Below are positions 13,481 to 24,906 of a DNA stretch of 64,000 nt, piece by piece; position 1 is the first letter of the stretch; the number at the start of each line of letters is the position of its first letter. The stretch spans positions 9,819,950 to 9,883,949 of the forward strand of contig JAQFVV010006215.1 in NCBI GenBank assembly GCA_028023455.1, written 5' to 3'. The position numbers were made by a program, and so were the translations under genes. The notes beneath the pieces were generated by a model. That model was not told where the DNA came from and did not search any database. It worked only from the letters and a program-made list of their open reading frames with translations. The DNA is from Epiperipatus broadwayi (lineage: Eukaryota > Onychophora > Udeonychophora > Euonychophora > Peripatidae).

Positions 13481-15244
13481 CACAAATAAATAAATGCATT
13501 GATACAAAAAGTTTGGATTTTTTTTTTTTTAATTAAAATGGGCCTTATGTTCAACATTCCATCTAAACAACAGACTATCTCATAAACTAATGTAATTTTC
13601 CTACAACAAAAGACTAGAACACAATTTATACTCCATTTAAAAATAAAAAGTGTACATATTAAATATTTAAATATATAATAAAACAATATTATTATGAAAA
13701 ATAATATTAGCAGGCTCAAATTCATTGCCTTGCAATGGCTCTCCATTCTCTCACAAATTCCTCCAACAGATATTGAAAGAAAAATTGCTCAAAGAAAGAC
13801 TATACTAAGCTATTAAATAAATAATCTAACAAATGACTTAATAATAAACTCATATAGATTTGATCTTCTTAGATATTTGCTGAATCTCAACAATATGATT
13901 AAAGCTCATTCATGACGTTATACTTATCTGCTTTAAAAACAGAATTAAACAATATCAGACATGTTATTTGTTTCAAAAATAGAATTAAACAGCCTCTGAT
14001 TTATGCTACTATGTCAGATCACAAAGTTAATGCTGTGCAGTTTATGCACACAATGATAGAATGAACGATTTACTGAGACACTGCAAGTGAATCTCTTAGT
14101 TGAATTCATCACTATCTTTAAAAAAAAACATGTCATACACACACAAATTAAATACTAAGTATCATAACCCATCAAGATTTATAAAAAATGGCAAAATTAA
14201 TTGTACAAAGAATTTAGCAAACAAAAGCAAACGACCATCATAAATTGCATCTCAGCCTTTATGATAGTCATACTTCCTTAATTGATAGACAAGCCTGACT
14301 GCAAATTAAAGTAGAATAGCAGGAGTTTGACCTAGAAAGATTAATGGCAGATAAAGACTCAACAAATGAATTTTTTAATATAGGGGTTGATTAATATTAT
14401 TCTTGATAAGTTGACAGCTAATATTTATCACATAGTTTTTAATCGTTTTAAATACATATTTCATATTATAATTCTTGTTTGTCTAAGATTTTCAATGTCC
14501 ATATAAAAAATTAATGTTAATAGAATTAATTAAAATGATGTCAACAACTTTTAAATATTAAAGCTTTTATAAAAATTTGTTGTTCTGATCCCAAAAAAAA
14601 TGTATATCAGTAATGAAAATTAAAAATTTTGACATTTATACTTACATTGGAGAACATTATTATATATGCATATTACTTTTAACTTATTCAATATATATCT
14701 CAGCTCTAAGGCAATCAGCCTCTAGCTTATGCTTCTAAGTTTCATGATTTTCTTGCTTCACAGTCAGGTTTATGGGGTTTTTCCAGCTTGGTAAAAAATC
14801 TTTTAAATATAATTTTACTTTATCTCAACTCCCCTCCCCCCCTCCCTTTCCAATCCAGAACCAAGTTAACAACTTTTTCATGAAAATCAATACTAAAAAT
14901 TAAAAAATCATAAATTTTATTAAAAAATAATTTCATATTATTAAAATGATTTCCTATATTGAAATATTCCAAGTCAGAAAGACTGAAAATTATTATATGT
15001 AAAAATATAAAGTGTAAGAGTTTTAAATATAATGTTAAACAAATAATTTGACTTTTCTTTCTAAAAATTAATATTAATACTTGTCTGTAATTGGACAAAA
15101 ATTAACTTACAAGACATTATAAAATTGCTAAGTCTTTGAATTTGTGCATTTTTTAATTAATTATTATAATATATATATATAATCTTATACATTTATTAAT
15201 TTTATTTTATTATAATAACATAAATAATAATAAAAAATATTTAC
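13481..15244. other. intron, possible further LINE debris
   Basis: A+T-rich sequence following the decayed LINE. The plus-strand stretch around 13700-14350 is less low-complexity than its surroundings when translated and may be LINE or other transposon debris, but no motif is recognisable. A pyrimidine-rich run (CTCCCCTCCCCCCCTCCC) lies at 14828-14845. Confidence 0.3.
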
Positions 15245-15435
15245 CTTATTATCTTTCAAAACCATTTTATAACTTTCACCATGAATAAAAAGTTTGCTAT
15301 TGATATGACAGATAATGGTGGTTTCATTTCCACTGATAGATGAACAAAAAATTCCTTTTAATTTAATACTGTAGTCCAAAGATGTAAATGAGGATTCAAG
15401 AATTTTCCAAACATTATTTATTTGGTGAAAAGTCA
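15245..15435 (-). CDS. candidate exon E of ankyrin-repeat gene (191 bp)
   Basis: On the minus strand an acceptor ATAATTTTAG and a donor GTAAAT enclose 191 open bases that accept phase 1 from exon 30278-30449 and leave in phase 0. The encoded 63-64 residues have balanced composition, with pieces such as VWKILESSFTSLDYSIKLKG and SGNETTIICHINSKLFIHGE: alternating hydrophobic strands and a likely beta-rich fold. No family is recognised. The neighbouring exons suggest it is part of the conserved region downstream of the ankyrin repeats. The frame stays open a little past both splice sites, which is consistent with but does not prove the exon call. Confidence 0.6.
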
Positions 15436-16590
15436 CTAAAATTATAATATATATTGTAAAATGGTAGGAAAAGTTATATTCAGTTAGTATATGCAAAAAT
15501 TTGAATGAAAGTGATAATCATAATTAACTTTCATATTAAAAAAATAAATTATAATACAAAATCTTCCTAAAATTAATATAATCAAATGAAAATATACACA
15601 CAAGAAATATATATTATTTTTATAATACATAACTAAATGACATCTTTCATTTTGTAATTTTTAATAGACAATGGAATCTTTAAGTGCTGTCTGTATTAAA
15701 TTTAATTACACATTTCACTCATGTTTGATGTATATATATATTAAATTTATATATAAAAATATATATTTTTAGTACTTTCTGACAGAAGGCGAGTAATTGC
15801 CAAGAATCTCCTGATTGTAGATCCTGGCAGCCATTTGTTAATGAATTTTATTTAGCTTCTTTCAAAGACAAATAACTTTAGGTGACAGAAGATTGTGTAA
15901 ATAAAAAAAAAAGGATATTGTTGAACTTTATGAAATTAGAAAAAAAGCTGAAGAAACTATTTGAAAAATTAAGATATTCTTTACTATAAAGATACAAATA
16001 TTAGAAGCAAAAATGGAGTAAGAATCATTACAAATAAATTTGAAAAAACAACATTTTGGACATTGATGACACAGACAAAAGTGGTAATATGGATAATTCA
16101 GATTTATATCCCAACAATTTCTTGTTGTGATTAAGAAGTAAATGATTTTTACAAAGATGTACAAAATGCTTTTGATCACCTTAAACATTTTAAAATTATC
16201 ATGAGACTCTAATGTTAGAATTAGAAAACAAATAAAAGAAAACTATTATAAATTTGCTTATGGAGAGAGATATGAAAAAGGAAACTACCTATTATGCCTT
16301 ACTTCTTTGAAAAAAACATTAAATGGAAATCCCTACATTTAAGTATCCAAATAAAAAATATGGCAGAATTAAATAATATTTCAACTAACAGAAAGTATGT
16401 ACTTCAAGACTATAATGTTCTTGGTAAATTTAATACAAGAAGTGATAATTGATACATGATAATGTAAAATTGAAGACAAAATTATAATGAAAACAGTATT
16501 AACAGTTGATATTCCTAACTTTCAGAAACATTCCAATAAATTTAAATTATATCTTGCAAATCATTTTAAATGATACTTATAGCATATATG
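15436..16590. other. intron, no recognisable gene
   Basis: A+T-rich DNA with a (TA)n-rich patch near 15733-15770. The ORFs seen are low-complexity and lack any motif. Confidence 0.4.
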
Positions 16591-16775
16591 TGTAGAGATG
16601 GTAATCTGGACCAACTGATGATTGCTGGTTTAGCATGAAATACGTATATTGGTGATTATTTATCAACATATGTGTGTTCGGTGTGGAGAGTGGTGGGTCA
16701 TGTGAAAGTCTGTGCTCATATACTCTATATATTACATATATAGACACAGGTATATATAAGCCTGTATGTTTCATT
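16590..16775 (+). repeat. dispersed repeat carrying the hammerhead ribozyme
   Basis: The ribozyme sits at the 5' side of a repeat. Its 3' part (about 16693-16770) recurs in reverse orientation at 42729-42802, including a strand that reads CACAGACTTTCACA, GAGTATATGAGCAC and ACATATATAGACACAGG, and its 5' part recurs decayed at 5024. It contains no ORF. Tandem ribozyme copies, the hallmark of retrozymes, are not seen here, so it may be a single relic, a Penelope-type terminal fragment or a SINE-like unit. Confidence 0.5.
16603..16657 (+). ncRNA. type I hammerhead ribozyme, minimal stem III
   Basis: All elements of a type I hammerhead are present in order. Stem I 5' strand: AATC (16603-16606), a TGG bulge, ACCAA (16610-16614). 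Core: CTGATGA (16615-16621). Stem II: TGCT/AGCA (16623-16626 with 16632-16635) closed by a GGTTT loop. Box: GAAA (16637-16640). Stem III: AT/AT closed by ACGT (16640-16647). Cleavage position: A16648. Stem I 3' strand: TTGGT then GATT (16649-16657), fully complementary to the 5' strand apart from the bulge. The A15.1-U16.1 pair and NUH cleavage triplet are satisfied. The only departure is a T-T at 10.1/11.1 (T16622/T16636) instead of the usual G-C. Two-base-pair stem III forms are known from animal retrozymes and Penelope-like elements, which self-cleave co-transcriptionally. Confidence 0.7.
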
Positions 16776-18340
16776 TAATAATAAATATGGTAAATGTTTC
16801 AGACTTGACTGAAATAATAATAAAAAAAAAGATAAATGATATTCTACTAAAAACTGCAATTAAAATAGATAGCCGAGAGGTCATAGCTCCCACCTTGCAA
16901 GCAAGTAGTTGGTTGGAGACGGGTGTGGGTTCTAGAAAGAGATTATATGTGAAATGGCTAGAAAAAAGGAGAAAGTTTGTTGGAGTAATATGGATAAATC
17001 ATAGATCAAAAAAACTGAAGTAAAATTCTACACTAGATCAATAATGATTGAAAATTTATGATGATATACATAATGAAGAAATTGCCTTCAAAGTTAGGCA
17101 GAAATGTGTAAAGATGGGGGAGGGGGTAATTAAATATAATAATGTATTGTAATATGTTTAAGTCATGACAGGAAAGTTAAACAAAGGAATCAATATAGAT
17201 AAATAACAAATAAAAGACCAGGTATTTTAAAATAGCAAATAAGATTGAATCTAAAACAATATAGAGTTTAGCCTTCAAATACATTGCTCAATATTTGTTA
17301 TATTTACATTTAAAATAATTGACAAATATTTATTAAACTAACAAACACTTTATTTAAAATGTATTTACAAGTATGTAGGAGATAAACAAATAGTGAGAAA
17401 AGCAATTTGACAATTTTCTACAATATGGGTGAATAAACTTGGTGTGTAAGAAAGTTAAGATACATCTATCTGTTGCAAAAATTATATACTAACTTTTGTT
17501 TTATGAATCTACCACAAATACGCAATAAAATTTTTAAATTTCACCTGTTAAAAATAATATTAAAAAAAATATGTGCACATCTCTAAGATATTAAATTATC
17601 TAAAATTTTATGAAAAATGGAAAAAAAACTTTGAGAAATTAACTTGAAAGAAATGCTACCACTATAAAACAGTAAATGAACTTTCTTTTGAGTCTTTTGT
17701 ATGAATGTTCAACTGAAATGTATATATTTGTATGTATAATCATTAAAAATAAATTTTAATTACAATACTTTACTTTTATAAAAATATTTATTAATATATA
17801 TATAACCATTCTTTTTTAAAAAAAAAAAAAAAAAATTGAAGCAATACTGAAGTTAGAAACATTTAGAAAAATTAGTTGTAAAAATTAAATATATCTAAAT
17901 TTATCAAATTTATTAGAAAACATCATTATTAAAACGTGTTTATTTACTTATGCATATTGTTAATATATTAACAGCTATATTATCAAATAGACTAAAATAA
18001 GATCAATCTATTGTATAAAAGAAGAGAAAGAACATTTATTTCATCACTCGTATATATGTCACTTCATGAAAATTAATATTACTGAATAAAATGAAAGAAA
18101 TGGGGTAACTAAAGTGAAACTAACATTACAATTACATGCAGATTTTAATGAAATATTATGTAGTTTGTAGTAGTTTATTAGAGATAAATCAAGAAGCATA
18201 TTTATTTAATGTTTACAGATTTATATAACAGTGACTGCCATATAGTGACTATTAGTAATTCAGTATATATAGAAAACATTATTTGATTAAAATATATCTG
18301 GAATGATGTTGAATCTTAACTCAATGTAGTATTTTTATAT
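16776..18340. other. intron, no confirmed gene
   Basis: A+T-rich DNA. An 85-codon plus-strand ORF begins at 16766 inside the repeat and has no recognisable motif. Around 16868-16935 there is a slightly more G+C-rich stretch (GCCGAGAGGTCATAGC..GGGTTCTAG) vaguely like tRNA A/B boxes, but it does not fold convincingly. Confidence 0.3.
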
Positions 18341-18344
18341 ATAT

Positions 18345-19180
18345 GTAATAATATTTATGGAAAAATCAAAAAAAAATAGGTATACCATAAAAACAATTCA
18401 TAAGTCAGACTTATTATTTTAGCAAACAGTTAAGAAAAAAAAACTTTATATTAGCAGAAATCTTCATAAAGTATTAATTACACCAGCTCTCAATTTCAAA
18501 TAATAACAAAATAGAAATTTTAATAATTTTAATAACCCTGTAAATAAACATTAGTTATTAAATACACAGTGCTGAGAATATGTAATAATAATTATGAATA
18601 GTTCCAATATTAATTTATTAATTAGACAAAAACTAATCCATTTTTATCTAACTTTCCATGGATAATAAATCAATCATTAATAGTCAGAGGGGTGAAACTT
18701 TATATTAGCAAGATCTTCATAAAGTATTAATCAAACCATTCTAAATTTCAAATAACAATTCAAATATAAATTCTAATTATTTTAATAACTACATAAATAA
18801 ATAATAGCAATTAAACATGTAAGAATATTTATGGAAAAGTAAACTTCAAATGCATATACTATAATAATAATTCACAAGATATATTTATTAAAATTATTTT
18901 AACAAAATTTCAAAGATCACTGCTAATATAAAATGACAACTTCTCCAGAATCAATATTGATTTTTTTATGCACATAACTGCATAGAAAATTAGATAAAAA
19001 TGGACTAATTTTTGTCTAATAAAAGCTGTTTTTTGAAAATGTGTTAAAATACTCTAATAAGTTTGACTTGTAAAAAATTATTATGATAAATTTGGAGTTT
19101 ACTTCTCAACAAATATTATATATTCCCAGTGCTACATATTTAATGGCCATTGTTTATTTGCAGTTATTAAATCAGATAAT
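18345..19180. repeat. cluster of ~250-bp direct repeats with an inverted arm
   Basis: A segment beginning AAACTTTATATTAGCA at about 18442 recurs at about 18696, and further matching blocks keep a spacing near 250 bp (18530/18783, 18571/18818). The stretch TTAGACAAAAACTAATCC (about 18624-18641) recurs inverted at about 19000-19020, with similarity extending from about 18525 to 19175. The whole looks like several diverged copies of one A+T-rich element in mixed orientation. No ORF. Confidence 0.45.
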
Positions 19181-19355
19181 ATATATAGAGTATAAAAATT
19201 AATATTTTTTTAATATAAATGTATTAGAATCTATTCTTCACTTGCATAACCTATAAGTAATTTATATTTTATATGTCTAAATATCTATGAAAGTAACTTA
19301 CTACTTAACTTATATAGAAACGAACATTCACTATGTATTCATTATTAGGTGATAT

Positions 19356-19569
19356 TTTAGCAATAGATCAGAAACAAAACCATTAACTGTTCAATTAACT
19401 TTAAAGGATATAACCCTGATAAAATAGTCAAAAACACTAATTTTTATTTTTCTCAAATGAACTTTAGCAATAGATCAGAAACAAAACCAGTAACTGTTCA
19501 ATTAACTTTAAAGGATATAACCCTGATAAAATAGTCAAAAACACTAATTTTTATTTTTCTCAAATGAAC
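19356..19569. repeat. recent 107-bp tandem duplication
   Basis: Two adjacent copies (19356-19462 and 19463-19569) differ at about one internal base (CCATTAACT versus CCAGTAACT). The near-identity shows a much younger event than the surrounding diverged repeats. No coding content. Confidence 0.8.
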
Positions 19570-20283
19570 ATATTTATTTATTTAATATTTACTTGTAATT
19601 TAAACATAAAATCTCGGTGATATTTCATAATAATCCATTAAGTATATGCAAATCATGTTAGAACAATCTGCCCACAAAACATTATGGTTATTCAGATCTT
19701 GGTCTCAATCAAAAAAAAATTTTAACTCCATAAAAAAGACTTAAAATATCTTTATGCTTATATTTGCCAATATTGCCAATACTATTGACAATTGTATGCA
19801 TTCATTTTACTTGTTAGATCTGCATTTATTACAAATATGCTCCCATTGACTTAAATTTGCCTATATATCACTATATTCATATCAAAAGGGTCAAGTAGAC
19901 CAAGCATGCATGGAAAGAGCACATACCACAGATAAACAAATTTTTTTGTATTCATATTAATTACATGTGGACGTGAAAGCATCCAAATGTAACTAAAACA
20001 AGCAATAGTAAAATTTTAGTTAATAGCTCATAATTTATTAATTTAATAAATACTTAATAAAACATTCAGATAAATTTTTAAGCAAAATTAAATGAAATTT
20101 GCAATATCTAAATATATTTTATTATGATGTTGATTAGTGTACAGAAATTGTTAAGAACAAATGATGTTGGTGTAAAAAAAACAATTATTAATTTTCATAT
20201 TTTATTAAATTTTATTAAATATTTAATCAATTAAAACATTTTTTATTGTTTATTTGTTATTAGTAAAATTTGTTTCAATTGTT
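19570..20283. other. intron, no recognisable gene
   Basis: A+T-rich sequence between the tandem duplication and the duplicated flank of retroelement G1. No motif seen. Confidence 0.4.
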
Positions 20284-20488
20284 AAGTATAAGCCTACATT
20301 GCTTGCTTTAATTGTTCTGCATTAGATTATATTAATTATTAATAAAAGTATCTTACATGTTCAATTGTCTGAAGCCATAATTAAACATTGCCTGGGAAGT
20401 TAATGTTAACAAGAAATTGAAAAAAATATTAAAAATGAAATTTACTTTATAATTGAGATAACGTGTGTTGAAGAAAATAAAGATGTTA
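20284..20488 (+). repeat. left copy of ~205-bp sequence flanking G1
   Basis: This begins ATAAGCCTACATTGCTTGC and abuts the left LTR exactly. A diverged copy in the same orientation begins ATAAGCCTACATC directly after the right LTR at 27111. Shared blocks include TTTAATTGTTCTGCATTA, AGTATCTTACATGTTC and AATTAAACATTGCC. It is not part of the LTR, because neither LTR has it on its internal side. Confidence 0.6.
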
Positions 20489-21293
20489 TGTCTTAGCTCA
20501 CTAATTCCCAGATTAAAAATAATTTAATATGAAATCTAATTTTTGAGGATACAAAGAACACAGTGACTCAAGACTTCCGATTTTATACAATTTAATATAC
20601 ACACGTTAATATATACAAATATAATATATATAGATATAAGAATATTAAAATACGTATTCTAATTTAATGTAACCTGACTGTGATTAATTATGAATAAGTT
20701 CTTTCACTTACTCAGTCTGTTCACTAAGAATAATAATGGCAGTACTTTTATTTTTACTGCTATCACCATCCTTTAAGCCTGATTGCCCTTAAGGCGTTTT
20801 AAAATAATAATAAGATCAGGGTGATCAGTTATGATCCTAGTTGGCTTATTAACCTTCAGTAGCCAAAATTCTGGGAATAAGACATCCCCCGTGTTTTCTT
20901 CCACTATGTGTTTTCTTCCACTCAACAATTGCCTTAAAGATGAAGAAGAAGAGCACAGTGTTCCTTTTTTCTCCAATTTTTATACTTTGTCTTTTTGTTT
21001 TCTGGAGAAATTAAGGCAATGAAAAAAATCCAGATGGTGGGTGTATTATCAGTTTAATCTTGCCTCTGTAAATTTAATTAATATTTTAACTCATAATTTT
21101 CCTTTCTTCTGATATTTACTATTGCTCAATATGTTTTAATTAAATATTTCTTATTACAGCAATTCAATTAATCTTATTCCAGCTATTTATTATTTATCTA
21201 TTTTATTTATTATTTCCTCTCTCTATAAATCAAAATCTCGGTTTAAGCTACATTATTATTTATAACTTATTTTATTAAAATACGTATATTTCA
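20489..21293 (-). repeat. 3' LTR of Ty3/gypsy copy G1
   Basis: An 805-bp direct repeat of the right LTR, with TG at its left end and CA at its right end. On the minus strand it starts TGAAATATA, preceded by a purine-rich tract (GGCGAGAATGAT) that fits a polypurine tract; copy G3 has a comparable AGAATGAGGGAAGATGT next to TGAAAT. Shared blocks with the right LTR include TTAGCTCACTAAT, CCTTTAAGCCTG and TTCCTTTTTTCTCCA. Confidence 0.75.
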
Positions 21294-24200
21294 ATCATTC
21301 TCGCCTTACTTCAGAAAACAATTACATTTTGCACATAATCTTATAATTTTTTGGCCTCCATTTTTGATGTTGGGACCTGGGTGATCTATGCTCGTCCATT
21401 AATTATGTGGGTATTTCATTTTGCATTTCTATTACTGTTTTAGCTTCTTTACATTCTGAATCTATTATACCTTTTGAATTATTTCATTAGATATTATATC
21501 AACTACTTCATGTTTTCTGTGTGTTTTAGTCATTTCTGTAAACTGTGTCTTCTATGACCTTTTGGCTAATATGGTTTATATGTCTTCAATATTCTGTTCT
21601 GTTCTGTATTTGAATGATTACCATTTGTTTAGATAGTTTCCCAATGAAATCATTTATTTTTGATCAGATCATGTACCCAAACTTTATCATCTAATTCATA
21701 TATGTTGTCTTCAATATCATACTGAAAATGTTTGTCCATTTTTTGAAGTAACATTGATAGTTTTATACACAATTTCCTGCTCATCAGCAACCCAGTTGGA
21801 GATTTACCTATAACTGTCGATGGCATGGAATGTTGATATAGCATAGAATCATATAAACCTTGTTGCATATTCGTATTGTTAGTCTTTCTCAGACACACAT
21901 TAATTTGTTTAAAAGCTTTCTCAGCCAAGCTGTACAATTCAGACTTGGGGGGGGGGGACAGTTTGATACCTTTATATTTGAAAAAATCTTCCATTTCTCA
22001 AGCAATGAATCCAGTTTCATTACTAGAAACATTTCTGATAATCTGTGGCATGGAAAAATTGCATCGAAACATCATAGAGTTTCCCCAGCACTTGATTTTT
22101 CACAATGCAATATTCCACTTATTTAGAGTATGCATCTACAAGTATAAGAAATATTTTCCCATTATTTGAACCTGCATGATCCACGTGAAGTCTCTGTCAT
22201 GATTTAGTTGCTTTAGGCCATGGTATATACTCCTTAGGTTTCATACTCATTTCAGACTGACAAGCTGAGCATTTCTTAGTAAGTTTCTTAATGTCAGTGG
22301 CAAGCATAACTTCTGGATGCCCTTCGTGCAATAATCTTAGAACTTTTCCTCTAACCTCTGTTCGTATTACTACTGTCCCCTATACTTACTAATAACTTGC
22401 CATGATTTGTTCAAAAAGCATTTCTCAGGTAGCCAGCCATTTCTAATCCAATCTATCAAACAGCTGATACCCTTTATCAGCCTCTGTCCATTTTGCTATT
22501 GTATTGCTATTTAAGATTTCTAACTATAGAACATCTGTATAATTAATTCTACTTTGTTACAATGTGATTCATCTTTGAATTTCTAGACAAAGCATCAGCA
22601 GCTGGAATCTCTTTCCCTTTCTTATATGACAGCTGGTAATCACATGATGACATTATATTTCTCCATAGCAACATACGCAGAGCTTATCAGTCGCTAACAT
22701 TCGTAATAATGGTTTGTGATCGATTACTATGTAAAAAGGTCTACCAAATATATATTGGTGAAATTTCTTTAAATTGAAAATAATAGTCAAGGCTTTTTTG
22801 TCAATCTGCCTATAGTTTCTCTCAGCTTTAGAAAGACTCCTTTATGCATAGTCTATGGATCGTTCGCCATTGTAACATGAATGATATAAAACTGCCACCA
22901 TGCCCCATTTTGAAGTGTCTGCCGTTAAGCGCACTTTGAGATTATCAAAATGAACCAATAATTTATCCAAGAACAGCAGGGCTTTAGTTGGCATAAAAGT
23001 TTCCTCATAGTCTTTTAATTACAGCCACTTTTGGTTTTTCTTTTCATACAGAGATTTGGTTACTTTAGCCTTATTCTGTAAAAAGAGTATTAAAAAACTT
23101 ATCAAACCCAAAAATGCCTAAAGCTCTTTAATATATCTGAATATGATTGCCTTTCCCATTGCTCTTACTTTCTCAGGTGATGATCGCTTACCCTTGTATG
23201 AGATTATATGTTCTAGGATTACTAATTCCTCCTTGTTCCACACACTTTTCTGAGCATTTAACATGACTCCGAATCTCTACAATTTTTCGCATACCTTAAC
23301 AGTCTTTGATAAAGCTTTTCTTTTGAATATGCTGTTATAAGTACATCATCAAAACAAAAATATTACGCCATCTAATCCCTGTAATAAAGCATTAATTTTT
23401 ACTTGAAATATGTTTGGCGCCATTAAAATACTGAACAATAGCTGATTGAATTTAATAATGCCACAGGTTTAATATTTCTGCTGTCTTGTCCATTATGAGT
23501 ATTTGGCAAAAAGCAGAATTTAGGTCCAGTTTGACAAAATGTGATGTGTTTTGAAGACTGGCTAATACCACTCTCACATAGGACCCTAGATACACCCTCT
23601 TATTTAAATATTTATTTACCGTTACCCTATAATCCCCACAAATTTGGATTTGGCCATTGGATTTTATTATGAATATAGGTGTGGCCAATCTGATGCTCTA
23701 CTGGCATCAATAAGCCCACATTGACCAATCCCTGAATTTTCTCAACTTTTGTTTTCTGTGTGAATGGGACTTTTCACAGTTTACACACAACCGGATGTGC
23801 GTATTCAACTGTTAATATTATACACAATTCCTCACTGAATAAATCTGGATGTTTATTTTGAATTTTTTGTCCAACGGAAATTTTTTTACAACATTAGCTT
23901 TATTTCCCTTTTTGCATTCAGGTTCGGTCTTAAAAACCCTCGCATTAATAATACCTTCAGATCTAGCTTTAAAAGCGTGAGCTTGCTCTAAAATTAGCTC
24001 CTAAGCTATTCCTTTCTTAATAGCAAATTTCATAAGTTATATCTATCTCTGTTAGCTTGTCTAAACCTGTCCATAAGTATTTCCTTGGCAAATTCATTAT
24101 ATCCACAATCTTTCGTAGCTTCCTCAGAGCTGAATTGTACTCCTTTATTGTTTCACTCTTAAATTGTTTTCTATTCCTTAAATGTAAGCAAGCTATATGG

Positions 24201-24521
24201 CGGGATCTTAATTATCTTATTAATCCTTCATAAGGTAAGTCATGTGTTATGGAAAAATCATAAAACTTATCACAGTAACTTTCTTATCAGAAAAAATAAG
24301 AGTGCTGCAACTTTCATTTATTGTCCTCTATTCCATTTAGTGTGAAAAAATTTCAACTTGGGTTAAGTACAATGGCCATTCAGTTGTATTAGTCACATCA
24401 ACCTTGGCAAAACAATTTTGCCTAAATAATGAAATTTTTAATTCCTTCAAAACTAGGTTTAAACTTTCAAGCTTCTCTTTAAACCTAGATTCGAATTACA
24501 CAAGTGAACCAAGCTTTTCTA
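21294..24521 (-). mobile_element. decayed gag-pol region of Ty3/gypsy copy G1
   Basis: Minus-strand translations in shifting frames follow the Ty3/gypsy order. Presumed gag/protease lies at about 23900-24500. Reverse transcriptase is at 23452-23700, with ICGDYRVTVNKYL and KLDLNSAF. RNase H is at about 22700-22860, with a QIDKKALTI-like block and IDHKPLL. The integrase core is at about 22100-22250, and the integrase C-terminal part at 21650-21994 has an STVIGKSPTGLLMSRKL stretch typical of K02A2.6-like integrases. Many stops and frameshifts are present, so no functional protein is expected. Upstream of the 5' LTR's internal edge, TTGGTTCACTTGTG could be a primer-binding site, but the tRNA is not assignable. 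Confidence 0.8.
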
Positions 24522-24689
24522 TATTTTAGCTCACTAATCTCCAGAGTAAGAATAACAATTTAATACAAAATCTAATTTTTGAAGACACAAAGAATACAGC
24601 AACTCAGACCTCAATTTTATACAATTTAATATACATGTTTTTATACACAAGTATAATATTTAAATGCATGTACACCATCTATACTAAAC

Positions 24690-24897
24690 CCAATGTAATT
24701 AGAAGGGACTTGAACTTCCTACAATTATTCAGTCTAACTTAAATCACTCATATCTTATAAAATTGTTATACAACTGATATAAATGGAGATCATTTATCTT
24801 TTTCACATGTATGCAGTCATATGTATCAGTTGTATAAGATAGAATGAATAATTATAGAGAGCTTAAAAGTATGAGTTCAAGTCTCTTCTAATTACAA
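24690..24897. mobile_element. foldback MITE inside G1 5' LTR
   Basis: A left arm starting TGTAATTAGAAGGGACTTGA and the reverse complement of the right arm ending near 24896 match over about 80 bp, meeting at TTATACAACTGATA around 24825. No ORF. A 13-bp direct repeat ACAAGTATAATAT (24647-24659 and 24894-24906) flanks the element and could be a target duplication of this element or of the adjoining LINE. Confidence 0.6.
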
Positions 24898-24906
24898 GTA
24901 TAATAT

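Noticed and set aside
14820-15098. 92-codon minus-strand ORF near exon E
   Set aside because: Lies wholly in intron downstream of the exon E donor; its F/L/I/K-rich composition with no domain matches random A+T-rich translation.
16868-16935. Possible tRNA gene or tRNA-derived SINE head
   Set aside because: A and B boxes are poor matches, and acceptor and anticodon arms do not pair as a cloverleaf.
20831-21022. ORFs on both strands at 20773-21022
   Set aside because: They fall inside the G1 LTR, and the matching sequence in the other LTR does not keep them open.
21770-21815. Minus-strand CTGATGAGCAGGAAA resembling a hammerhead core
   Set aside because: Only four bases separate the core from GAAA, too few for stem II, and the sequence lies in the integrase coding remnant (LLMSRKL).
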